DNA of 64,000 nt from JBDHWG01 sp046328505 (GTDB taxonomy: Bacteria; Chloroflexota; Anaerolineae; Epilineales; JAHCIE01), in the NCBI GenBank assembly GCA_046328505.1, contig JAXLWL010000003.1, positions 124,001-188,000 of the forward strand, in the 5' to 3' direction. Positions 1-6,741 of this stretch are shown piece after piece. The notes beneath the pieces are model-generated. The model saw only the letters and a list, made by a program, of their open reading frames with translations, was not told where the DNA came from and did no database searches. Position numbers and translations under genes: made by a program. Numbering within the stretch: position 1 is the stretch's first letter; every line of letters starts with the position of its first letter.

Positions 1-365
1 CCCTCGACCTCGACGTAGCGCCCGGCGCCGTAGGTCTCGCCGCCGCTCGTCGCGTCGGTGAAGGGCAGGAACAGGCTCTCGCCCTCCTCGTCCTGGAACA
101 GGGTCAACGCCTGCGGGTCGCCGTCAATCGAAAAGTGCAGCTTCCCGATGCCGTAGAACTGCTGCGCGTCGCCCTGGCTGGTGATGAGCATGGCCGGGCG
201 CGCGTCGTCGAACGGCTCGAACTCGGCGGTGACGTCGTAGGCCGGATTCTCCGGGTAGTACACTAGGCCGGTGAATGTGTCGCGCTGCTCCGGCGTCAGC
301 GGCGACATATCAGTGTACCGAAAAAAGTGGTCCTTCTCCGCCCGCAAATCGCTAACTTCGGACAT
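1..365 (-). CDS. DUF1684 domain protein (partial, 3' end outside window)
   Basis: Reading the minus strand from the ATG at 365 gives an open frame of about 121 codons running off the window edge, so the C-terminus is missing. The translation contains LVYYPENPAYDVTAEF early on, and LFLPFTDATSGGETYGAGRY at the window edge. These match the two conserved blocks I know from DUF1684 (COG3358), a family of unknown biochemical function common in Chloroflexota and Actinobacteria. No signal peptide is seen, so it is probably cytoplasmic. An AGGAGA-like ribosome binding site (from ttctcct) lies just upstream of the start. The family call is confident from the motifs; no function can be given. Confidence 0.75.
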   Translation of the reverse strand, partial: MSEVSDLRAEKDHFFRYTDMSPLTPEQRDTFTGLVYYPENPAYDVTAEFEPFDDARPAMLITSQGDAQQFYGIGKLHFSIDGDPQALTLFQDEEGESLFLPFTDATSGGETYGAGRYVEVE

Positions 366-502
366 CACGTTCTCCTGTTGAGCCTCATCGGCGGGTTGAG
401 CACGCGAAGGATGCGTCCTGTGCCAACCATGTTCGGCTCTCCTGCCCTGTGAAGAGCATCCCTTCAAACAAACCACGGATGGTAGCCGGAGTAGGAGGGA
501 TC

Positions 503-547
503 CCTGGTGGACGCCCTGGGTAGCCACGCGGGCTACCCCCTACCAGG
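503..547. terminator. Hairpin downstream of the DUF72 gene
   Basis: Nested inverted repeats CCTGGT (503-508)/ACCAGG (542-547) and GGGTAGCC (518-525)/GGCTACCC (531-538) form one strong hairpin. It ends directly at the stop codon of the DUF72 gene. There is no clear U-run, so termination is inferred from placement only. Confidence 0.5.
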
Positions 548-1357
548 CTAGACGGAAGGCTGCGAGAGCAGGTCTTCGAAGCGGCGGACGGTGATGGGGG
601 AGTTGCCTTCGTACTTGTTGTTCACGAACACGAAGACCTCCGCGCCGTTCTCCCGCAGCGCCACCACCTCGTCGCGCCAGCGCAGCAGGTCCTGGGTGCG
701 GTCGTGCACGATCTCGCCCATGTCGCCGGGTATCTTGCGCCGGTCGCCGAGCAAGCGTATGTAGGCGAAGTCGGCGGTGCGGACGGTCATGCGCGGCATG
801 TAGTAGAGGTCGGACATGACGAACGCGACGTTACGCTCGCGCAGGGCATCGTAGTAGCCGTCGTTGAGCCAGCTGCGGTGCCTCACCTCGACGCCGTAGC
901 GCAGGTCGGTCGGCAGGCCGTCCAGGTAGTCGGTCAGGAGCGACAGCTGATCGCCGTGGAACGTGTAGTCGAACTGAAGGACGAGGGGGCCGAGCTTCGG
1001 GCCGAGGATGCGCATCGTTTCCAGGAACAGCCCGGTCTCCAGCTCGCAGTCTGTCAGGCGCTTTTCGTGCGTGATAAGCTGGGGAAACTTAGGGCAGAAG
1101 AGAAAGCTCTCCGGCGTCTTGGCGTCCCAACCGGAGACGACGCTCTCGCGCGGGATGGCGTAGAACGTGCTGTCAATCTCAACCGCGCGGAACTGCTTCG
1201 CGTACTCCGTGATGTAGTTGGCGGGCTTCGTGCCCGGCGGGTAGAACGGCCCTACCCACGAGTCGAACGCCCACGCCGTCGTCCCTAGCCAGATATGCTC
1301 GTCCAAAGTCGACTCCACCTTTCCGTGAAACACGCCACGGGCGCGGGGGGTTCCCAC
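548..1357 (-). CDS. DUF72 (YecE-like) TIM-barrel protein
   Basis: The 269-residue product carries the DUF72/COG1801 hallmarks: an N-terminal IWLGTTAWAFDSWVGPFYPPG block, then EIDSTFYAIP and FLFCPKFPQLITHEKRL. A GVEVRHRSW block and a C-terminal EVFVFVNNKYEGNSP block (usually FVYFNNHxxGxAP) follow. The fold is a TIM barrel. The reaction is not established, although the conserved acidic and aromatic residues suggest an enzyme or nucleic-acid-related role. It is soluble, with no signal peptide or membrane segment. The length is normal for the family (about 230-280). The first residues (MGTPRARGVFHGK) may be an over-extension, with the true start nearer IWLG. It is transcribed in the same direction as the DUF1684 gene, but the hairpin at 503-547 separates them. 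Confidence 0.85.
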   Translation of the reverse strand: MGTPRARGVFHGKVESTLDEHIWLGTTAWAFDSWVGPFYPPGTKPANYITEYAKQFRAVEIDSTFYAIPRESVVSGWDAKTPESFLFCPKFPQLITHEKRLTDCELETGLFLETMRILGPKLGPLVLQFDYTFHGDQLSLLTDYLDGLPTDLRYGVEVRHRSWLNDGYYDALRERNVAFVMSDLYYMPRMTVRTADFAYIRLLGDRRKIPGDMGEIVHDRTQDLLRWRDEVVALRENGAEVFVFVNNKYEGNSPITVRRFEDLLSQPSV

Positions 1358-1380
1358 GCCCGTGGCTGAAGTGACAGCAA

Positions 1381-4077
1381 TTAGCGAGCCGAGGCGCTCA
1401 GGTCAATTGCCGAGGGAAGAACCTCGACACGCGGCGCGCTCGGGGCGCGGCGGTCCAGGTCGGCCACACGCGCCGCGCTCCCCGAGGGCGTGGGCGGCGT
1501 GGCGGCCTGCGCGATGAGCGGCATGTAGGTGAACGACAGGGTTGGCTGGGCCGCGCCCAGGTTGACCTGGTCCACCGTCACGGCGGTCCCGCTCGCGTCC
1601 GGACTGAGCGCGAAGGTCATCGTGACCTGCGACCCGGCCAGGTCCGCCAGGTTGAAGGAGGCGTGCTGCCAGGCGCTGCCGCCGGTCAGAGGCAGGGAAT
1701 ACGTCACCGGCGCATGCGGCGGTGAGATGTTGTCGAGAGTCACCGTCAGTGTGCCTGTGCTGCCCGTGTCGACGCGGTAGAGGAACGCGAGGATGCTGGG
1801 CGACGGCTCGAGCGGGATACGCACGCTCTGGCCGAGGCTGCCGCCCAGCGAGAGGCGCGCGGCCTTCTGGCCGGAGTAGCCGGGGGCGTCGGTGTCCACG
1901 TTGCCGCTGATCGTCCAGCCGCCGGCGCCCTGCTCGAAGCCGCCGTTGACGACGACGTCGTTGGCGGGCCGCAGGTAGATGTTCACGCCGTCCGTGACGC
2001 CGGACGCGGCGGGTACGGTCATCGGCGCGAACGGGAGGTACAGGTTGAGGAGAGTCCCGACCGGATAGGCGTTGATGGTGTGGGCCTCGACGGTCGCCCA
2101 GCCGAGCGCATAGTCACCCTTGCCGTAGCTGGTCGCGCCCGTGTTCAGGTTTGCCGGCGTGCTGGACAGGGCCGCGCCGGGGATGCCCTGGTCGAGGTTG
2201 CCGCGCACCTGGCCCCGCACCGCCGACGCGACGATGGTCACCACGGCCGCGTTGTCCGGGCTGTAGTCGCTGGTGCTGCCCGCGTTCGTGGTGGCGCGGC
2301 CGCGGAAGCTGTAGGTGTGGCCGATGATGCCCGGGTAGATGGCCGACGTTAGCGTGGTGTTGGTCAGCCAGTCCGTCCACGTTCCGGCGCCGTCCTTCAC
2401 CTGGATGTCGTAGCCCTTCACACCGCTCGTGGCGTTCGTGGCCTGCCAGGAGACGCGGATGTCTGTCCCCAACTGATAGCGGTATGGCACCGAGACAACC
2501 ATGGTTGGGGTCGAGGTCTCTACTGTCGTCTGAACGGTGGGCGTCCAGTCAGAGATGTTGCCGGCGTTGTCGATTGCCCGGACGCGGAATGCATAAGTGT
2601 GGCCGTCCACGCCGCCGCTGAATTGCCAGCTATTGGCGGTTGTGTTGAAGTGCGTAAGCAGCAGACCGTTGTCATACGCCTCGAAGTTGTACGACTGGAT
2701 GCCGCTGATGGCGTCCTGCCCCGTCCACGACACGACGAACGACGCGCCGGAGAACGGCGGCAGCGGGTTCATCGACGCCGTCGGCGGCTCTGTGTCGACA
2801 ACGGTTGCCGCAGGGTCGGACCACGGGCCGACCTGGGCGTCGAAGCCTACCGAGCGGACACGGAAGCTGTACTGGTGGCCGTTGAGGCCATTGGTGAACT
2901 GCTGGCTCGTGGCCGTTGTCGTGTCCGTTCTCAGCAGACCGCCGTTGTCGTAGGTTTCGAGTTGATAGTTTGCGAGGTTGCTCGTTGAGCCGATCGGGTA
3001 CCACGACACAATGAAGGTCGTGCCAGAGTAGGGCGGCAGCGGGTTCATGACGACCGCTGGCGGCGCGACGGCCTGCACCGTAACCCAGTTACTCTCCTGG
3101 CTCCAGGTTGTCGAGCCGGTCGTCTTGTAAACGGCGCGAACGCGGAAGGCATACGTCGACCCGTTCTGCGCGTTGGTGAACGTGGCCGATGTCTGCTTGA
3201 CTCCGTTGAGCCACGACGTCCAGCTCCCAAAGTCGCTGGCGCCGCTCGGCTTCACGCGATACTGCACGTCCCAGCGATCCACCAGATCGTCCGACCCGTT
3301 CGAGGTCCAGCTCACGTTGAAGCTCGTGCCGGTGACGGAGCCGGGGAACGGGTTAACCTGGGCGACGGTGTAGTTCATCCGCAGCTTGGGGCGGTCCGAC
3401 GAATTGCCTGCCTCGCGTGACCAGAAGCCGCGGTCGTTGATGCCCGACGTGGGCGTCTCGTCGCCGATCATAATGACGCCGTAGTTGGGGAGATCGGCGC
3501 CTACCCACTGGCGAACGAGGGCCGACACATCCCAGTCATAGGTACCGGGAGACGTACCGATGGATGGGGACGCCCAGTCGGTGCCGTTGTCGTAGCTCGG
3601 CGGGTTGTTCCAGGTCACGCTGTACTCACCCCAGTCGGAGGTAATGCGGCGAACGACGATGCGCATGGACGAGCTGCCCTGCGAAGACGCCAGGGTGAGA
3701 CGGATGGCGCTGTCACGAACGATTGTGCCGGGGGGAAGGCTGTCGATGTTCCAGGCGAACAAACTGCGCTCGGCTTGAGGGCCGGTGCCGTCGTATCCGA
3801 CGAACAGCGTGGTGCTGCTGCCGTAGTTGGCGTTCTGGTAACGCAGGCCCGAGGCAATCCAGCTATCCTTGGAAGATGTGTACTCCCCGAAGTCGCGAGG
3901 AGTTGCGCCTTCGGCGCCGCCGGATCCGAAGACGGGCGGCGCTTGTGAGGCGGGGGCGGCGCCAGGATCAGGGGGCGACTTACTAGGAGTCGGCGGCTCA
4001 GCAGCGGCGACGCCGGCCAGAAGGCCCAGCGCCAGCAGCGCGAGCAGCGCGGCGACGAAGGTGTGGCGTCTGAACAT
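1381..4077 (-). CDS. Secreted DNRLRE / fibronectin III-like multidomain protein
   Basis: The protein is 898 residues from the ATG at 4077, chosen because an AAAGGAG site lies just upstream and a signal peptide (RRH, then a Leu/Ala-rich core ending GVAAAE) follows. Upstream in-frame codons would overlap the Nudix gene and were rejected. A Pro-rich linker leads to a DNRLRE-type domain (about 65-235; SKDSWIASG, NYGSSTTLFVGYDG, WGEYSVTWNNPP). Four Fn3-like repeats of about 95 residues follow (about 240-635), each with a Y.FRVRA block. A carboxypeptidase-regulatory-like segment (about 640-735) and a jelly-roll-like segment beginning VVNGGFEQGAGGWTISG come next. The tail contains YMPLIAQ, a motif I associate with exported Chloroflexota proteins. 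No catalytic domain is recognised. It is probably an extracellular adhesion or wall-associated protein; the role is inferred. Confidence 0.75.
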   Translation of the reverse strand: MFRRHTFVAALLALLALGLLAGVAAAEPPTPSKSPPDPGAAPASQAPPVFGSGGAEGATPRDFGEYTSSKDSWIASGLRYQNANYGSSTTLFVGYDGTGPQAERSLFAWNIDSLPPGTIVRDSAIRLTLASSQGSSSMRIVVRRITSDWGEYSVTWNNPPSYDNGTDWASPSIGTSPGTYDWDVSALVRQWVGADLPNYGVIMIGDETPTSGINDRGFWSREAGNSSDRPKLRMNYTVAQVNPFPGSVTGTSFNVSWTSNGSDDLVDRWDVQYRVKPSGASDFGSWTSWLNGVKQTSATFTNAQNGSTYAFRVRAVYKTTGSTTWSQESNWVTVQAVAPPAVVMNPLPPYSGTTFIVSWYPIGSTSNLANYQLETYDNGGLLRTDTTTATSQQFTNGLNGHQYSFRVRSVGFDAQVGPWSDPAATVVDTEPPTASMNPLPPFSGASFVVSWTGQDAISGIQSYNFEAYDNGLLLTHFNTTANSWQFSGGVDGHTYAFRVRAIDNAGNISDWTPTVQTTVETSTPTMVVSVPYRYQLGTDIRVSWQATNATSGVKGYDIQVKDGAGTWTDWLTNTTLTSAIYPGIIGHTYSFRGRATTNAGSTSDYSPDNAAVVTIVASAVRGQVRGNLDQGIPGAALSSTPANLNTGATSYGKGDYALGWATVEAHTINAYPVGTLLNLYLPFAPMTVPAASGVTDGVNIYLRPANDVVVNGGFEQGAGGWTISGNVDTDAPGYSGQKAARLSLGGSLGQSVRIPLEPSPSILAFLYRVDTGSTGTLTVTLDNISPPHAPVTYSLPLTGGSAWQHASFNLADLAGSQVTMTFALSPDASGTAVTVDQVNLGAAQPTLSFTYMPLIAQAATPPTPSGSAARVADLDRRAPSAPRVEVLPSAIDLSASAR

Positions 4078-4174
4078 GGAGGTCTCCTTTGCCCTCAATG
4101 AGAACGGCTGGTGAATGGTCGCGTGTAGAAGGACAGCTCGCTCGCCAAGTTTCGTTGGAGGGCAGAAGCAGCGC

Positions 4175-4813
4175 CTACGGCGAGGGCGAGCTGTGCGCCG
4201 CGGCCTCCAGGAGCGCCGTGAACTCGGCCAGCACCATCGCCGTCGCGCCCCAGACCTTGTGGCCGGCCAGGCGATAGAATGGCACGAGCGTCGGCAGACC
4301 GCGAATCTCCCACGTTTCCTCGGCGCGTGTGTCGGCCGCGAACAGGACGGACAACGGCACTTCCAGGAGCTCGGCGACTTCGCCCGGATCGGGCGCGAAC
4401 GCGGGGCGGCCCGGCAGATGGGCGACAATAGGGTGAATCAAGTAGTTACTGGGCGGGATGTACAGGGGCGTCAGCTCGCCCATGACCTTCACATCATCGA
4501 TGGCGATCCCCAGCTCCTCGTGGGCCTCGCGCAGCGCCGCGTCCTCCGGCGTTTCCCCCACTTTGAGCCCGCCGCCCGGCAGCGAAATCTGGCCCCGGTG
4601 CGTCGCCAGGTCGTCCGTGCGCCGCGTAAGGACCATGTAAATGCTTTCATCCAACGGGTAGAGGAGGATGAGAACGCCCGCCAGGCGCGGTGTGGTCGCT
4701 TCGGGTAGCGCGAGATTGCGTTGGCGCGGGGCCATCCGCGTCCACGCGTCTATGCCTGGAAGCTGCAGCGTAAGCGCCTGCTGGATTTGCTCAATTGATA
4801 CCACTGGGGTCAT
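4175..4813 (-). CDS. Nudix hydrolase, CoA diphosphatase type (NudL-like)
   Basis: The 212-residue protein has a complete Nudix box (GGLKVGETPEDAALREAHEELGI region, about residues 102-124; GX5EX7REUXEEXGU satisfied). It is preceded by the UPF0035 signature in the form RTDDLATHRGQISLPGG. That extra motif is typical of CoA-pyrophosphatases such as E. coli NudL and yeast Pcd1p, which cleave CoA to 4'-phosphopantetheine and 3',5'-ADP. Substrate is inferred from the motif. It is cytoplasmic and the length fits the family. The start at 4813 begins MTPVVSIEQIQQAL. It lies 97 bp upstream of the secreted Fn3-like gene on the same strand and diverges from infA. A mutator-type Nudix activity cannot be excluded. 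Confidence 0.85.
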   Translation of the reverse strand: MTPVVSIEQIQQALTLQLPGIDAWTRMAPRQRNLALPEATTPRLAGVLILLYPLDESIYMVLTRRTDDLATHRGQISLPGGGLKVGETPEDAALREAHEELGIAIDDVKVMGELTPLYIPPSNYLIHPIVAHLPGRPAFAPDPGEVAELLEVPLSVLFAADTRAEETWEIRGLPTLVPFYRLAGHKVWGATAMVLAEFTALLEAAAHSSPSP

Positions 4814-4908
4814 AATAGTCCTATCTTTGGGGCCAACCGTCCTCTATTATATACCTATCCTGTTTATCGGTCAGGGCCAGCCGCAGCCCATTATTAGAAG
4901 GAGCCTAC

Positions 4909-5172
4909 ATGGCAAGGAAACCAGTCCAGTCTGACAAGCTCGAAACTGAAGGCGTCGTTATCGAGGCCCTTCCCAATGCCTCGTTCCGGGTTGCCCTGGA
5001 CGGCGGGGTAGAGACTCTCGCCTACCTGGCGGGACGTCTGCGCAAGAATAACATCCGCGTCCTCCTTGGCGACCGGGTTCGGGTGGAGCTAACTCCTTAT
5101 GATCTCACCCGCGGGCGCATCGTTTATCGCCTTAGCAATCGTCCTTCTCCGCAGAGTGATCGCCCCGCCTGA
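4909..5172 (+). CDS. infA: Translation initiation factor IF-1
   Basis: The product is an 87-residue S1-type OB-fold protein. EGVVIEALPNASFRVALDGG.ETLAYLAGRLRKNNIRVLLGDRVRVELTPYDLTRGRIVYR follows the IF-1 consensus (usually VxEALPNAxFxVxLxNGxxVxAHxSGKMRxxxIRIxxGDxVxVExSPYDLxxGRIxxR). IF-1 binds the 30S A-site with IF-2 and IF-3 during initiation. The usual HxSGKxR block is divergent here (LAYLAGRLRKNNIR). It stands alone, away from the secY/rpmJ neighbourhood, so it may be a second infA copy. A ribosome binding site (AGAAGGAG) lies about 10 nt upstream of the ATG. It is followed by a long inverted repeat and a ribosome-hibernation-like gene. Confidence 0.93.
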   Translation: MARKPVQSDKLETEGVVIEALPNASFRVALDGGVETLAYLAGRLRKNNIRVLLGDRVRVELTPYDLTRGRIVYRLSNRPSPQSDRPA

Positions 5173-5203
5173 CATCCTGCCGTCCACGCGGGGCCCCTAT
5201 CGT

Positions 5204-5265
5204 TTCAAGCTTCGTGTATCATGTTGCGCTTCAGTGCCGACGCGACGTGACACACGAGGCTTGAA
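5204..5265. repeat. Long inverted repeat between infA and the hibernation-factor gene
   Basis: The arms at 5204-5217 (TTCAAGCTTCGTGT) and 5252-5265 (ACACGAGGCTTGAA) pair at 13 of 14 positions around a 34-nt loop. The element lies in the 192-bp gap between infA and the next start. It could be the infA terminator, although there is no U-run, or a leader structure of the downstream gene. Confidence 0.5.
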
Positions 5266-5364
5266 GCCTTCTTGAGGCCGCTACCCCATCCTGCTGCACC
5301 TGGATGCACAGCAAGGTGGCGGGTCCAGGGTAGCGTAGATCAAGCTTCGGCGAGAGGAGAGCGT

Positions 5365-5760
5365 ATGATTGATCAACTCATGGCCCCGGACATTGACCTG
5401 ACCGACGCGGACCGACAGACCATCGCGCGCAAGGTCGCCAAGCTGGACAAGTTGCTCACTCACTGGGATGACGACACCGTGTGGATTCGGGTCGCCCTCC
5501 GTCAGGACCAGGCTCGCAATCGGTCTACCCACGCGCTGATTAGCGTGGGAATCCCGGGTACGACCCTGGTGACGGAGGATAGCGGCGAGTCCCCGACGGA
5601 GGCTGTCAGCCGCGCTGTCGACGAAATGGAGCGAGAGCTACGCAAGCGCAAAACCCGCTATGAGCAGAAACGCCGCGCACCCAGTGTCGGCCGCGCCATG
5701 GCCACGGAAATGGCAAATGAGCCGGAGGAGGAAGATTACGCTCCCCCGGCGGAGCCATGA
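5365..5760 (+). CDS. Short ribosome hibernation (HPF/YfiA-like) protein
   Basis: The 131-residue product from ATG 5365 follows a GAGAGGAGA ribosome binding site; upstream in-frame codons lack one. The N-terminal two thirds resemble the S30AE/HPF fold: a helix with TDADRQTIARKVAKLDKLL, strands with VWIRVALRQDQ and THALISVGIPGTTLVTEDSGES, then a helix with EAVSRAVDEMERELRKRKTRY. Such factors bind the 30S decoding centre and silence ribosomes in stationary phase. The long-HPF dimerisation domain is absent and the C-terminus is acidic and Pro-rich (EPEEEDYAPPAEP). The pairing with infA fits a translation role. Sequence conservation is modest, so the family call is likely but not certain. Confidence 0.7.
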   Translation: MIDQLMAPDIDLTDADRQTIARKVAKLDKLLTHWDDDTVWIRVALRQDQARNRSTHALISVGIPGTTLVTEDSGESPTEAVSRAVDEMERELRKRKTRYEQKRRAPSVGRAMATEMANEPEEEDYAPPAEP

Positions 5761-5822
5761 CATACATTCTCGTCTAAATATGGGGCGGGGGCCGCATGGC
5801 CTCCGCCTCGTCTTTTCTTCCC

Positions 5823-6647
5823 CTACCCCTTCTCCCACCAGATCACTGCCGCCCAGCGCTGGCGCGGATGGACCACAAGCTCGCCGTCGCGCTCCTCTAC
5901 ATCCCGCGCCAGGGCGGCTCGCAGCGCCCGGTCTCGGGTCGGATCGGACTCCATTCCCAAACGCTTACGGTAGAAGGCGACAAGCGCGTCCCAATCGGCA
6001 AAGCCGAGGGTTGAGTAGCTGGGGAGCAGCGTGACGTTGCACGGAATCCCCAGCGAGAACACGACAGCCGCGGCATCCAGATACGTTGGCCCCTCGGGTG
6101 GCTGCCAGCCGCGGAATGCCTGCCACAAATCGGCGAGCTGGCCGACGGGGTGGGTCAGTGTCAGGTAGATCGCCACCAGCCGCTCGGCGGCTCGGTCCAG
6201 GGCGCCAACGAACGACGCCAGCTCGGCCACGTCGTAGAGAACGTTGGCGCAGATGACGACGGGCGCGGAGAGGCCCGTTGGATCAGGCCAGCGCTCGGGC
6301 ACCAGGTCAATCGCCAGGCCGCGAGCGTCGGCCGCCTCGCGTAACACGGCGCCCATCGCGGGCGAAGGCTCCACGGCGACCACGTGCACGCCCCACTCGG
6401 CGAGTGGCAGCGCGAACCGCCCACCGCCGGCGCCGACGTCGAGAACCGACTCCCCTGGCGTCAGGCGGGGAGCGAGGAATTGGAGAAAAGGCTCAACGCG
6501 CCCACGCTGGCGGTCGTTCAGGGCGCGGAAGCGGTCGGCGTGCAGGCGCCAGCCGTCAGATGAGGGCGAGGGTTGGGCTTCGGGGGGTGGGGCCGTCCAG
6601 CGGAGCAGAGTCTCGCGCCACCGAGTCGCCGGATCGATGTTGGTCAT
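5823..6647 (-). CDS. Class I SAM-dependent methyltransferase
   Basis: The 274-residue protein has SAM-binding motif I VLDVGAGGGRFALPLAEWG (about residues 67-85). VVAVEPSPAMG follows as motif II, and VVICANVLYDV as the motif IV region. The C-terminal half is specific and shows no substrate signature I recognise. It is cytoplasmic. It is convergent with the hibernation-factor gene and sits behind a strong hairpin (6668-6708) that separates it from the upstream secreted-protein gene on the same strand. The substrate is unknown; small molecules are commonest for this class. Confidence 0.85.
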   Translation of the reverse strand: MTNIDPATRWRETLLRWTAPPPEAQPSPSSDGWRLHADRFRALNDRQRGRVEPFLQFLAPRLTPGESVLDVGAGGGRFALPLAEWGVHVVAVEPSPAMGAVLREAADARGLAIDLVPERWPDPTGLSAPVVICANVLYDVAELASFVGALDRAAERLVAIYLTLTHPVGQLADLWQAFRGWQPPEGPTYLDAAAVVFSLGIPCNVTLLPSYSTLGFADWDALVAFYRKRLGMESDPTRDRALRAALARDVEERDGELVVHPRQRWAAVIWWEKG

Positions 6648-6667
6648 GGATGTGCTCTTTCAGGAAG

Positions 6668-6708
6668 TGGAGCGAAGCGCCCCGGTTCTGCCGAGGCCCT
6701 TCGCTCCA
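6668..6708. terminator. 10-bp-stem hairpin after the cupredoxin/beta-propeller gene
   Basis: TGGAGCGAAG (6668-6677) pairs perfectly with CTTCGCTCCA (6699-6708). The loop and arms resemble the repeat at 55552-55612 (GAGCGAAGC...CCCGGT...GGCCCTTCGCT), so it may be a short copy of that dispersed element serving as terminator. Confidence 0.5.
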
Positions 6709-6741
6709 TGTGTCATGGATGGCGCAGCTTCCGCTCGGACG